This document shows positions 34,597 through 45,210 of a DNA stretch of 64,000 nucleotides, one piece after another. Under the pieces are notes generated by a model. That model had not been told where the DNA came from. It worked only from the letters and a program-made list of their open reading frames with translations, and searched no databases. The translations under genes were made by a program, and so were the position numbers. Source of the stretch: Sporothrix humicola (lineage: Eukaryota > Ascomycota > Sordariomycetes > Ophiostomatales > Ophiostomataceae); NCBI GenBank assembly GCA_021396245.1, contig WNYE01000008.1:1-64000 (forward strand), written 5' to 3'. How positions within the stretch are numbered: position 1 is the stretch's first letter; each line of letters opens with the position of its first letter.

Positions 34597-36330
34597 TCAA
34601 CGCCCTCCCTCAATGCTCTCCTCCTCATCCAGCACAAAGTTGTCTGGGTGCCCGGGGACGCTGCTGTAGTCACCATGGGAGTCGTTGGCAGGCGCAGCCG
34701 CAGTACGGTTATCACTAGCCGAGGCAGCCTCGTTGGGCGGTGTGGTCGGCTCGTACTGGTAGAGGCGGATGTTGACGAACATGGCAAACAGGCCAAAGTC
34801 GTAGGCGAGACGCAGGGCACCGGCAGCAACAAAGGCAATCCAGAAGCGGCCACTGCCGGCGAGGAAACCCGTAACCGTAGGTCCAGTCGTAGAGGCCAGG
34901 GTACGAAGCAGGCTGGTGACGCCGAGGACAGCAGTACGTTCTTCGGGGCGGACAACGGCGGCAATGAGGGCGGCACGGGGTGCCTGGTCGAGGTTGTTGA
35001 GACCAATGCGAAGGAGAAGTAGAGCGTAGGTGAGGCCAATGCTGTTGGGCAGAGGGAAGAAAAGGACGGCAGCGGACGAGGGCACATGCGTAAAAACCAT
35101 GGTGTTGATGAGGCCAATGTAGCGAGACAGGGGACCGGCGAAGACGGACGAGAAGGCGGCCAGCAGGTAGCTGATGGACAGGATGTTGCCGAGCGAGTCC
35201 TTGCTCATGTGGAATTTGGAGTCCAGGTAATAGGTGGTCAGGGCAATGCTGGCCATGCCGTCGGCGAGCGAGTCGACCATGAGCAGGAACCAGAGGCCGT
35301 ACATGATGGAGCGGGTCTTTTTGGAGATCTGACTGAAGCGACCGGCAGGTTTGGAGGGGGGTGCAGGCGTCGGTTGAGAGGGAGCAGACGTGGGATGCGC
35401 CAGAGCCTGGCCTTCGTCGCCAAAGTCGCTGTCGTAATCGTTATGATCGTGATCGTTGGCTTTGCCCTCGTCCAGGCTGTCTTGGTCGTTGTCGCCGACA
35501 ACCGTGGCGCTGCTGCTGCTGCTTGGCGTCGTCGGAGTCCGGGGAGAGCCGCGAGTAGTGCTGCTGGGTCGGGAAGAAAGTTGAATATCATTTGTCGAGT
35601 CAGTCGTAGAGTCATTATCATTATCATTATCGTGATCGGCTGCCTCAACGGATCTGTGCTGCAGCTCAGACCGTTTCGACAGCATTAAGCTGAGTGCGAG
35701 GTTCAACAGGCCCATGGCCGAGTAGGCCCAATAGCACGCATGGTAGGCCTGTTTTAAAGACCAGCCCAAGCCGCCAGCATCGCTGTCATTGTGGAGATAA
35801 TGCACAGCGCGGCCAGCGATTTCAGTACCAACGGCTGAGCCCAAGGCTGATGTCGTCACATACCACACGAGCACATCGGCGCGAGTCGCAGGGTTTGTGA
35901 CTTCGGACAGCATAGACTCTTCGACGGCACGGAAGGGACCGAAGTCGCCGCCAGTGGCACTAATGACACCAGCAACGGCAGCCGCAAGTAGCAGCCAGTA
36001 GTTTTCAAAGAGGGCGAACGTGGTGCCAGACATGATCATGAGCACGGAGCCGAACATGAGCGTGCGGCGGCGGCCCACGCGGTCCGCCACGAGGGTCAGG
36101 AGGAGCGAAAGGCCGACATCGCCAACCAATGTCAGAGTCATAAACAAGCCGATGCGTTCATCGGAGACGTCAAGTTCTGCGAAAAAGAGGGCCAGGACGA
36201 GGGCGCTGGCACCGTAGGCGAACATGCGGCAGCTGCGGGCGATGATGATGATCCAGGCGTCGGCGCCCGTGGTGTAGACGGACGCCAGCCCGGACTCGCG
36301 GAAGACATAGCGGATTGAGTTTGTGATCAT
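34597..36330 (-). CDS. Major facilitator superfamily transporter, substrate unknown
   Basis: Single-exon gene of 577 aa from the ATG at 36330; the frame extends 73 codons further upstream but that part reads as a CT-rich leader. The protein has 12 likely membrane helices in two halves. The loop after helix 2 carries VADRVGRRRTLMFGS, the MFS A-motif. A long central cytosolic loop (about residues 225-330) is Asp/Asn/Ser-rich and disordered and ends with GRFSQISKKTR before helix 7. The second half includes FAGPLSRYIGLINTMVFTHVPSSAAVLFFPLPN and LRIGLNNLDQAPRAALIAAVVRPEERTA, a pattern seen in the YJR124C-like fungal group of MFS proteins with no established substrate. The C-terminus is acidic. Confidence 0.85.
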   Translation of the reverse strand: MITNSIRYVFRESGLASVYTTGADAWIIIIARSCRMFAYGASALVLALFFAELDVSDERIGLFMTLTLVGDVGLSLLLTLVADRVGRRRTLMFGSVLMIMSGTTFALFENYWLLLAAAVAGVISATGGDFGPFRAVEESMLSEVTNPATRADVLVWYVTTSALGSAVGTEIAGRAVHYLHNDSDAGGLGWSLKQAYHACYWAYSAMGLLNLALSLMLSKRSELQHRSVEAADHDNDNDNDSTTDSTNDIQLSSRPSSTTRGSPRTPTTPSSSSSATVVGDNDQDSLDEGKANDHDHNDYDSDFGDEGQALAHPTSAPSQPTPAPPSKPAGRFSQISKKTRSIMYGLWFLLMVDSLADGMASIALTTYYLDSKFHMSKDSLGNILSISYLLAAFSSVFAGPLSRYIGLINTMVFTHVPSSAAVLFFPLPNSIGLTYALLLLRIGLNNLDQAPRAALIAAVVRPEERTAVLGVTSLLRTLASTTGPTVTGFLAGSGRFWIAFVAAGALRLAYDFGLFAMFVNIRLYQYEPTTPPNEAASASDNRTAAAPANDSHGDYSSVPGHPDNFVLDEEESIEGGR

Positions 36331-37937
36331 CGCCGAGTGCGTGGAGGTGGTTGGCCTAAGAGAATGGGAGATTGGTGAAAAAAGGAAGGTGCGATGGTGA
36401 TGGTGAGAATCACGTGCACCGGAATGACGGAATTGGAGGTTGAAGCAAATATGCGAAAGTGACGATGTTTGTGAAAGAAGAAGAAAAGTGTCGAAAAGGA
36501 GAAGACACGAATAAAGGTACAAAAGGTAAAAATCGCTCGGAGGTGTCAAATGTCAAAATGTCAAAAAAACGTCAGAAACTTAGCACGTCACGAATTCCAT
36601 CAAGGATCGACAAAGCACACGACTACGACCGGAGCGAAGACCGACATGCAAGAGAAAAGGCTCAAAGATAATACTGCACAGTTACAGCGTTGCAGTGGAT
36701 GCAAACGGGTTTTCCTTCCCGGCGCTACGAGGCGCTAAAGAGACCAAGGCGGCGAGACTGAGGGTGAAAGTTGATGCGATGGGTGAGTTGAAGGCGAATT
36801 CAAAGAAGGCTTTTGGGAAGTACCCAACTTGTTTTTTTGTTCTTCTTCTTTACCAAGTCATTTTGAGTCTACGATGCCCGTCGTGATTGCCCAAAGTTAA
36901 GACGGCGACGGAGTGATGTGAATGAGATCTTACTCAAGATTCACACACTCATTCTGAAAGGCACTCTTCATGCACCTTCCAAATGTGACTCCGGCACCCA
37001 CTGCCGTCCTTCTTTTGTATGAGTGAGTGCTGTGCGGTGCACCGGACCCAGCGCTAGCGCTAGGCCGCTGGCCGCTGGCCGACACCGGCCCCGCAGCCTT
37101 GCTGTGGTTGGCTTGGCTTGCCCGGAACGGCTCCAGGGCAGGAAGGAGCCTTTTGGTTCGAGGCTGGTCGAACCTGTCAGGTGCGACTGTTCAGTGGGTC
37201 CCTGTTGATTTTGTTTGAATGTGTCCGCCTTTTCACAGCCATTGTGCATTCTCCATTCCCTCTCTTTTGTTTCGCCGCTTCAGCACGATCCCTGTTGGAG
37301 AGTGGAAAGAAGCCATGAAAAGGCTGTCAGCCGACCCGTGAATTTCTCGAATTTCTCCAGTCCGTCTGCCAGTCATATTCAAGATCTACAAATAATCTGG
37401 CGATCAATTGTCCGTGAAGAAGCAGAAAGATAGCAAAAGCAAATATCCTACTTATCATCCGGGGTAATTCTGGAGAAGGGAAAAATAAAGAGGTTGGCCT
37501 CGTTTTAGTCTCACCCATGCTCTCTGCTAAAGATATCACTCAAATTCATGCACACTGTCTGGTGCTATCACAGTGGTAGATTGTATCATCTTTAGCGTCA
37601 AAAGCATTGGCCAGAGGTTATTGTTGGAGGAGATATGGATCTTGTCGTGTATTTCTACCTGAAGTAAACACTGAAATCGAAAGTCCAAACAAGAAAAGAT
37701 GTACAGAGCACTAAGTAAAAATAAGGTTTAAAAGGTTGATTGCAGAATTAGGAAAGAAAACAAAAAGGAAACCAAGAAATCAAGAAATCAAAAAAAAAGA
37801 AACCCAAGCTACCCAAGAACAGTCGCTGTTCTAATTTTCCTCAACGCCTTTGAGATGGGAATAAAATGAGACAAAAGCAGTCATAGACATAAAACACAAA
37901 GTAAACAAAATCATAAAACTGGTCCATCCTCTCCTCC
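36331..37937. other. Intergenic region with GC-rich island
   Basis: 1.6 kb between two minus-strand genes. A GC-rich patch at about 37030-37200 contains the palindrome AGCGCTAGCGCT (37050-37061) and GGCCGCT repeats (37062-37080). The rest is AT-rich with a purine-rich leader near 36460-36550. No gene supported. Confidence 0.5.
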
Positions 37938-39776
37938 CTAGTCGAAGCACACCTTGACTTCTTGGCTGGCGAGCCGCTGGTCCTTGTAAAAGACCTGGAA
38001 GTCGACGGATGCACCCGTGGGGATCATGACAATCTCGTACGAAAACTTCTTGAAAGTCTTGCCGCTGGGCGAGGTGTAGTCGGGCAGGCTGTCGACAATC
38101 GACGCAAAGTTGCAGCGGATGTCGCACAGCTTGATGACGTTGTCCTCGCGGCGGGTCGGGGCCTCGACGTCGTTGCAGAGGTACAGCTCGCGTGTCCACT
38201 CGGTCTTGGGCTTGTTGAAGAGCAGGTAAAAGTCGTGGCGGATGGGGGCCAGCGTCTTGACAGAGTTGCCCTTGCGCAGGTACCACTCCATCTGGCGGCC
38301 AGCGAAATAAACCTCCTCCTTGTCGTCCCAGTAGCGGTCGTCGATCTTGTGGTACGAGGCGTTGTAGAGCTGGGAGAAGCAGAGGCCGACCGAGAAGCGG
38401 GAGACGGTCGAGGCGATCTGGATGGGCGGCTCGAGCAGCAGACGGTTGTCCTCGCCGTCGGCCTTTAGCGCCTTGTAGAAGCCCTTGTAGACGGCGCCGC
38501 GGCAGATGGCCGTCCAGGGCTTGGTGCCGGTGGACTGCAGCACGTTGATCTTGGGGCCGTGGCGCTCCTTGAGGTGCTGGTACAGGTAAGGGGATGCGCC
38601 TAGACCACCAACTAGAATAATATCGGTGACGTCGAGCGACTTCTTCTTCTTGACCTCGCGGATCTGCTCGTCGATCAGCGCGTCGATGCCCTCAAACGAG
38701 TAGGCAAACAGCGCCTCAATGTGCTCGCCCGTCAGGTGGAAGCGGCCCATCTTGATGTGCGGTTCCTTGCTCGAGTCGGTCAGCTCTGCCTTGGAGTTGA
38801 ACGCCTCGGCGGGGATGCCGACGGTGTAGTGGCGCTTGGAGTTGGCCTGCGACTTGTACTGTGGCTTGATGGCCTGCTGCCACTCGCCCTTGACGAGCTC
38901 CTTGATGCCCGTCTTGGACAGATTCGACCACTTGGGGCCCAGCCGCCGCTGCGACATCTTTTCAAACGCCTCGTCAATGAAGATACTGCCGTACAGACCG
39001 CCTGTGCCCTCGACGGCCTCTTCCATGACGACGGGCGATGCGCGCGTCACGTTGTAGCTGATCAGATCGACGGTACCGCCGCCGGCATCGCAAATAATAA
39101 ACACGTCGCCCGCCTTGCTCGGGTTCGGGTTGTTGTAGAGCGTGGCGAGTGCGGCGGCCTCGGGCTCGGTGACAAACGACAACTCCGTCTTGCCCGCGGG
39201 CCGGCTGTCCAGGATGCCCGCCTGGGCCACGGCGTCCTCCATCCGCTGGCGCGCATAGCCCTTCCAGATGGCAGGGACGGTGAGCACGACGTGGAACTTC
39301 ATGCCGTCGACGGCAGCATCGCCACGGTCGCGGCAAATGGTGTCGATGACGTGCTCCCACAGCAGCCGCAGATAGTCGGCCACCAGGTCGGTCGACGTCT
39401 TGCCGGTGTCGCGCAGCATGCGGCGGCCGCGGCGCACATACTCGGAGTTGCGCAGCTCGTTGTCGAGGTCGTCCTCCTTGAGCAGCAGAAGCTTGAACCA
39501 CTGCACGGGGTCGGCGTCTGGCGGGATCTCGTAGCCCCAGTAGATCTGGCCGTCGTCGTAGTACAGCTCGGTGGGTGCTTTGCCCTTTTCCAGGCCCATG
39601 CCTGGCCAGCTGTGGATGAGGTTGATCTGCTCCTGCTCAAAGTCGTAGGGCGTGGCCCAGGCGACGCCCGAGTAGGTCGTGCCGAAATCGATACCGATAA
39701 TCAGGACATTTGTCTGGTCGTCGGAGATGCCCTGCCAGTATTCTGTAGTGGACGACATCCTGATCGAGTCTGCCAT
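37938..39776 (-). CDS. Hsp70-superfamily ATPase, HSPA12-like
   Basis: Single-exon gene of 612 aa, ATG at 39776. The actin-like ATPase core has all three nucleotide motifs: phosphate 1 GIDFGTTYSGVAW near residue 27, phosphate 2 ICDAGGGTVDLISY, and the adenosine motif ILVGGLGASPYL. The C-terminal third lacks the normal Hsp70 substrate-binding domain and EEVD-type ending; it is a beta-rich segment ending KVCFD. This layout is that of fungal HSPA12-like proteins, which are numerous in Pezizomycotina and often linked to stress or heterokaryon-incompatibility regions. The function is not known in detail. A 386-aa opposite-strand frame is a shadow. Confidence 0.9.
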   Translation of the reverse strand: MADSIRMSSTTEYWQGISDDQTNVLIIGIDFGTTYSGVAWATPYDFEQEQINLIHSWPGMGLEKGKAPTELYYDDGQIYWGYEIPPDADPVQWFKLLLLKEDDLDNELRNSEYVRRGRRMLRDTGKTSTDLVADYLRLLWEHVIDTICRDRGDAAVDGMKFHVVLTVPAIWKGYARQRMEDAVAQAGILDSRPAGKTELSFVTEPEAAALATLYNNPNPSKAGDVFIICDAGGGTVDLISYNVTRASPVVMEEAVEGTGGLYGSIFIDEAFEKMSQRRLGPKWSNLSKTGIKELVKGEWQQAIKPQYKSQANSKRHYTVGIPAEAFNSKAELTDSSKEPHIKMGRFHLTGEHIEALFAYSFEGIDALIDEQIREVKKKKSLDVTDIILVGGLGASPYLYQHLKERHGPKINVLQSTGTKPWTAICRGAVYKGFYKALKADGEDNRLLLEPPIQIASTVSRFSVGLCFSQLYNASYHKIDDRYWDDKEEVYFAGRQMEWYLRKGNSVKTLAPIRHDFYLLFNKPKTEWTRELYLCNDVEAPTRREDNVIKLCDIRCNFASIVDSLPDYTSPSGKTFKKFSYEIVMIPTGASVDFQVFYKDQRLASQEVKVCFD

Positions 39777-41736
39777 GTGGGATGTAGAATGCAGGATGTG
39801 GGATGTGGGGTGGAGGGGTTTTGCGAAGGAGGAAGAGAGGATTGTCGAGGGAGAGGAAGAAAATGTCGAGTTGAGGTTTGAGAAGAAGAGAAAATCAAAA
39901 GTGTTTGAAAAGAGTAAACAGAAACAAAGATGCAGATTTCAAAAGGCAAAAAGAAGTACAGAGCAAAGAGTGTGTAGAAAGGCAAGGCAGAAACCCGGGA
40001 CAAGAAATTAGAAATTAGAAATCGAAATCGGAATTCAAACAGGAGCTGTGTTCACCTCTCTGATAGGGACAGGAAGGGAGGGTAGGAAAAGAGGCTTGCT
40101 TCTATTTTGTACGCTGGCGTCAGGCTGGTCATGCATGTACAAAGGTGTGTTGCTTGTTTTAACTACATGCACACGGCAATCTTGCTGCAACTGGACAGCC
40201 TGCCGGACAGAAGATATGGTCCTGGATAACAAGAGAACATGACAAGACTTGGTGGGGAGCTGTTGCTTGTCGCCTGTCTTACCCTCCTTTCTTGGGTCTA
40301 AATTACGTCGGAAGATTCATACAGCTACTTCGTAACAATTCTCCAGAGCGCGTTTGTCCCCTTGAGTGCCTGGCAGAAGTGCCTTGCTTGTTTCACCTGG
40401 CGCCTTTTTTGGTCTTTTCTTCCTTTCTGGCAACTGATCGGCCATCGTTAGCGACGATTTCCTCCATCGCCTCCTTTGTGACAGCGGAGTCCAGTGGAGG
40501 TGCGGGCTCGGCCTGGACCTTGTTTCGACCTTTGGGTCTTTTAGGTTCTGAATCTATTGGGTCTTGTTGGCTGTCAAGGGCCCAGCCGACGCCTAGCCGC
40601 TATCCATGGCAGGCCTCCTTTGTTGTGGATGTGTTTCTGTTTCACGAGAATGCTGTTGATTTCTTTTCTTCGTCTTTTCGTCTTGTCCTTTTCGTTTTGC
40701 ACAGCCAGTGCCACCTTTGGTCTGGAACGTTATTTTACTCAATACTCTCTCGGGTCTATTGGCTTGGAGGGGTAATACTATCGAGACTGTACTCTGTTGC
40801 ACTGAAATGGACCTGGACTCGGCAGAAAAAGCAGAAAAATCAATAGATTGACCAAAAAATCGAGCGAAAGCTGCAGCGTGTGCACCACCTTGAAAAACAC
40901 TGCGAAAAACACAGCAAACAGCAAGGCGCACTTGGCGAAGGATTGCGCAAATGGACAGTGAGTGGGGCATCACTTACACGGCTGGCCAATCAAAGAACGC
41001 AAAACTTCAGCCTCGTCAATCTATCCACACAGCCACCATGCAGTCTCGCGTCTCAGCCCCTCTCCCTACCCCACCCGAGCTGCCTCGGAAGAGAAAAAGG
41101 GAAAGAGGTGATGGGCATGGGTGGGTGGAGGGAAAGACCGGACGGGACGAGACGAGAAGAGTAAAGGACCCGAGAAATGGGAGAAGGGAAGCCAGAAAGC
41201 ATGGGGGTTCAGAAGAGCAGAGGGCTGTGGAAAAGTGGTTTCTTCCAGCGAGGCGCCGACAGGGGTCCAGATAGGAAAGGAGGGGCAGTGTTGGGTTGTC
41301 GAAATTGCTCTGTGGTGGAGGGCAAGTGAAAAGGAAAGCAAGAAGAGGCGAGAATAGAGGATGGGGAATGGAAAATAGAGAGAATGGAGAGGCTGGGGCT
41401 TGGACTTGGGCTGGACTTGAGGCGAAAAGACAGAAACCGTGCATGTGTCGGCGCTTGGGACAGACACTCCGATATGAGCTGGCCTGTTCTTGCCTGAACG
41501 GAAGCTGAGGGGAAGGATCTGGATTAGATTGGGATTCTTGCGGCTGGCCTTGTACGAAACAAAACTCGACTGAAAAAAGTCGGCCAAGAGTGGCCTTGTC
41601 CATCAAGCTGTTCGGCATTTCGTGGGACTTTACTTTTTTTTTTGTTATCTTCTCCGTACTGCCTTTTCTCGACGTCATTGCATCGAGACTTGTCGACAGT
41701 CTCCTTGACGACACTCTTTCCTGTCCCACCTCTCAC
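39777..41736. other. Divergent intergenic region with polypurine tract
   Basis: 1.96 kb between divergent genes, so it carries two promoters. The segment 41070-41420 is strongly purine-rich (GGGAAAG, GAGACGAGAAG repeats) on the plus strand. Frames on the opposite strand here are Pro/Ser/Leu-rich translations of that tract and are not taken as genes. Confidence 0.5.
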
Positions 41737-44139
41737 ATGGTCTTCGACTTCCAATACGACATCCCTCTCCGCCGTGTCTCGTCGTTTGAGCTCGCCCAGG
41801 CGCTGTTCGAGCCTTTTCTCGGACTGCAACCCTTTGTGATCATCATGGAGGCTTCCGACGAGCAGAACCAGCAGAACCAGCAGAGCCAGCAGCAGCAGCA
41901 GCAGCAGCAGGCACAACAAGAGCGTCAATCGTCTCGCAAGCGCATTACCAAGACACCGCCCAACGACTCGGGTTCTGGCAGCAACAAACGGCCAACCGGC
42001 AACTCTGGTGGAAACGGAGGAAACAACGGGGCAAATTCTGGAGGTAACAACAACAACGACCAGCCTCCCGTCCCCGAGCGCACATCCTCCTTCCCAGACA
42101 GTCTCTCTGCAGAAGGCAGAGGCAAGAACAACCGCCGCAAAGGCCGCAGCGGGTCGACGCCCAACACCAACGAAGACTCGGGCGCGGCGCTCACGGCTGC
42201 CGAGATTCTCAGAATGGGCGGTGCAGAGCTGCCGGAAGAGGACAGCAACGGCGGTGGTGGCGCTGGACTGTGCGATGACGGAGAAGACAGCGAGGCCACG
42301 GAGTTTGGCGAAGGTAGCGAGGTCTTTGGCGAGCCATCGTCTGGATCAGCACAAGCACCATCTCAGCAAGGAGGGGGGGCCAATGGAGGAAATGGGGGAA
42401 ATGGAGGGCAGGGACAAGGAGGATCTTCCACAGCACCGGAGCCGTCGCCAAACTCCTTTGCGGCCCGGAAAGGCAAGGGCAAAGACAAGGACAACAAGCG
42501 CAAGAACAACGGCGGGAAAAAGAACAAGGACAAAGGGGCTGCCGGTGGAGGCCAAGATGGAAATCAGCAGCAATCTGCTCTAGACGGGGGCAACGGGGGC
42601 GGGAGTGGCAAACAAGAGGGCAAAAAGAACGACAATGGCGGCGGAAAGGACGAGAACCTCGCAGACTATCCCTTTACGGGGGCACGCTTTATCGAAGGGG
42701 ATATGGACAGCGACGGCGACGGCCACGACCACGGTGATTTCCACGACTTTGACCACAACCACGGCCACAGTCACGCACATGGACACGGCCATGGTCATAA
42801 TCACGGCCATAATCACGGACACAACCACGGCCACAACCACGAAGGCGAAAGCAACGTCATCAACATTGATGCCTTCCCGACAAACTCGCGAGGACCACCA
42901 AACAACAACAACTCGTCCTCGGCAGCATCTGCTTTTGCGTCCATCACCCATACTCTCGCCGGCATGGTGCCACTGCCCCGTGCGCCTCGCGACGATTACA
43001 TGCGCACAATGTCCAATGACCGCCGCAGCCTGCAGGAGACGGTGCAGTCTCTCTACACGGCTCTGCAGCACGAACAGATGCGCCGCCTGGCCGCCGAGGA
43101 GAGCATCGGCATGCTCCAGGAGAACCTCAACGTCTACAAGGACCTGGCCAACCAGTACCGCGACGAGGCCAACAAGATGCGCGAGGAGACTGAGCGCTCC
43201 AAAAAAGGCCACATGCAGGTGTTGCGCGACCTTAACCGCTTCAAGGCCGGCCAGGGCTTCAGCCAGATGGGCGACGATGTCCTAACGCAAATGGCCCGCG
43301 TGCTGCGCCAGGACATCCGCGACTTTTCCCTCCAGTACTTTGACGGCGAGTTCGAAGACGAGGCCAAGAACACGCACCCGCCCAAACGCGAAGTCTCAAA
43401 GCTGGGCGAGTTCATGACCGGCATCAGCCCGCTCGATCCCTACCAGAGCTTCCTGCTGTCGCCCACGCGCTGCTCCGCCGCCATCGAGTCCTTCCTTTGG
43501 GTCATTCTCGCAAAAACCGTCTTTGGCGGCTGGTACTGGGCCGGCGGCGGCCGCCTGCCGCTGCACGACGTCTTTGCCTGGATGCGGCCCGTCGACTTTT
43601 CGTTTGCCGTCTACAACGACGAGTCGGACACAAAGGACGCTAGCAATGCCGCAGCCGACCCCGAGGCTGAGCGCCGTTTCTACACGTGGCGCGCCACCAC
43701 CGCCAAACTCGTTGCGGAGCGGCCGGGCATCATGGTCCGCGACAACCTCCGCAACAAGCTCATCGATGAAATCTGCGCCACCATCCAGCCCTACCTGCGC
43801 CCTGCCAACGACAAAAGCCACAGAGACGAGCTCACAAACATCATCAACAAGGCCATTGATTTTGACTGCGAAACCAGTAAGCAGGCCTCGCGCCTCGAGT
43901 GGATCTTCTGCCGCCACCCGGGCCAAACGGAGCGCGGCGAGCCCATGCGCTTCAACCCAGATGTCATGGACATTCAGATGTGGGAGGACGACCCCACGGA
44001 CCAGTCCGAGGTCCTGCTGGTCTTGGCGCCCGGCTTGCGCAAACGCGGCCGCTCCAACGGCGAGGACTACTCGGTCGAGACAATGTTGCTCAAGATGGAT
44101 GTCACTTGTGATCCGGTCTCAGATATGGTAGTTGGATAA
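41737..44139 (+). CDS. Low-complexity coiled-coil protein with His-rich repeat, unknown function
   Basis: The frame is open from about 41590, but no ATG occurs before 41737, which is used here (800 aa). A second ATG at 41845 (MEASDEQ) has an equally good context and may be the real start. The N-terminal 320 residues are disordered, with a Gln run, Asn/Gly runs and Lys-rich segments. Residues about 329-369 form a His-rich tract of HG, HN and HGHN repeats. A coiled coil spans about 421-501 (SLQETVQSLYTALQHEQMRRL and following). The C-terminal 270 residues are a globular, well-biased domain (VLTQMARVLRQDIRDFSLQYFDGEF, WVILAKTVFGGWYWAGG) that I do not recognise as a named family but that looks conserved. 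The His tract could bind Zn or Ni; this is inference. Confidence 0.75.
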   Translation: MVFDFQYDIPLRRVSSFELAQALFEPFLGLQPFVIIMEASDEQNQQNQQSQQQQQQQQAQQERQSSRKRITKTPPNDSGSGSNKRPTGNSGGNGGNNGANSGGNNNNDQPPVPERTSSFPDSLSAEGRGKNNRRKGRSGSTPNTNEDSGAALTAAEILRMGGAELPEEDSNGGGGAGLCDDGEDSEATEFGEGSEVFGEPSSGSAQAPSQQGGGANGGNGGNGGQGQGGSSTAPEPSPNSFAARKGKGKDKDNKRKNNGGKKNKDKGAAGGGQDGNQQQSALDGGNGGGSGKQEGKKNDNGGGKDENLADYPFTGARFIEGDMDSDGDGHDHGDFHDFDHNHGHSHAHGHGHGHNHGHNHGHNHGHNHEGESNVINIDAFPTNSRGPPNNNNSSSAASAFASITHTLAGMVPLPRAPRDDYMRTMSNDRRSLQETVQSLYTALQHEQMRRLAAEESIGMLQENLNVYKDLANQYRDEANKMREETERSKKGHMQVLRDLNRFKAGQGFSQMGDDVLTQMARVLRQDIRDFSLQYFDGEFEDEAKNTHPPKREVSKLGEFMTGISPLDPYQSFLLSPTRCSAAIESFLWVILAKTVFGGWYWAGGGRLPLHDVFAWMRPVDFSFAVYNDESDTKDASNAAADPEAERRFYTWRATTAKLVAERPGIMVRDNLRNKLIDEICATIQPYLRPANDKSHRDELTNIINKAIDFDCETSKQASRLEWIFCRHPGQTERGEPMRFNPDVMDIQMWEDDPTDQSEVLLVLAPGLRKRGRSNGEDYSVETMLLKMDVTCDPVSDMVVG
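42727..42843 (+). repeat. In-frame CAC/CAT-GGC tandem repeat coding a His-rich tract
   Basis: Imperfect hexamer/dodecamer repeats of the CACGGCCA and AATCACGGCCAT type, coding HNHGHSHAHGHGHGHNHG and further HNHG units. It lies inside the coding frame of the coiled-coil protein gene and keeps the frame throughout. Confidence 0.8.
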
Positions 44140-44911
44140 AAGAAGCAGTAGAGTACGACTGCATTCACTTAGTTACGATACGATTTGTCGGGTCATGGTT
44201 TGTCTTATATTTTTATAACACGGAGTAATGTTTTCTTTCCACTTCATCTGATTATGTCGATGTTAATGATATGCAGAAATATGTGATTTTTACGAAATTT
44301 CCATGCTCCCGATCACTTCTACGTGCCCTGCCTCCTCTTCATTTAATATGCAGTCGTCTGGAAGAAACCCTGGCTCGACCGTACGACCCCTCTCGACTTG
44401 CACGCATGGGCGAATATTGGTCTCCCCACTCTAGGTTAGAACTTCCCTTAAATTAGACGTAATTCGTCGTGCATCGAGACGTTAGGCGCCGTGGTACTGT
44501 TCCTCAATAACCTCTCGGTGACATCCCAAAAAAAAAAAAACCCGCATCATTGAGCGCAAACTTTCAATATGGGATGACTCATCGTGTTAGTGTCCATGTC
44601 GATGACGAGGATGTAATTTAAAAGGCCAATTCTTCCATTGTTATTCATAAAGTGTTTTTTTTTTTTTAAAGTCGTCGAGCTTCCATTCCAACTTTCAATA
44701 ACTATTTATTAGGGGTATTTCTTCTTCTCCTGTGGTGTACGCCCTGTGCCTTCCAATCCTGGCGGGACTTACACCGGATAATCCCTAGCACTTCCGGCAC
44801 CGGCAACAGGCCGCGTTTAACGGCTACATTTTAGTAAAGAGTAAATTGTCAACAAACTTAAATGTAATATTGTCTCTATTCTCTCTCTTTGTCAAGCGTT
44901 ACCTGATTTCT

Positions 44912-44912
<1 letters not shown>

Positions 44913-44951
<39 letters not shown>
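44913..44951 (+). repeat. Poly(A) tract of 39 bases
   Basis: An uninterrupted run of 39 A read directly from the sequence, preceded by TGATTTCTC and followed by GGATAGCC. It could be the 3' tail of a retroposed element or a homopolymer expansion. Confidence 0.9.
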
Positions 44952-44955
<4 letters not shown>

Positions 44956-45210
44956 AGCCGGGAGAGAGCAAGCGGAAGTCAAAAAGAGAGTTCTGTGCCG
45001 CTCGGTTCGACGGCGCTTTGCATAAACATTGTAAGTTGATCACGAACGGCGGTTTTTTCGTTTAAGTCGGTAAAAAGTTGAGATTTTTAAAATAAAGCGC
45101 AATAGTGTAAATAGGGGCAGTTAAGTTAGTAATAAATTGAAAAGACAGTAAAAATGACGAAAAGATAGTAAAAGAATAAAAAGACAGTTAATTAATTAAT
45201 AATAAAAAAA

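Noticed and set aside
37155..37180. GGTTCGAGG / GGTCGAACC pair resembling a tRNA arm
   Set aside because: It is a short inverted repeat in a GC-rich patch; no cloverleaf fits.
38721..39881. 386-codon plus-strand frame opposite the Hsp70-like gene
   Set aside because: Val/Leu/Gly/Arg-rich translation typical of the reverse of a GC-biased gene; the minus-strand frame has all Hsp70 nucleotide motifs.
41016..41729. 237-codon minus-strand frame upstream of the coiled-coil gene
   Set aside because: It translates the polypurine tract as Pro/Ser/Leu-rich low complexity; no domain.
44995..45025. GGTTCGAC resembling a tRNA T-loop
   Set aside because: No matching acceptor, D-arm or anticodon stem could be placed around it.
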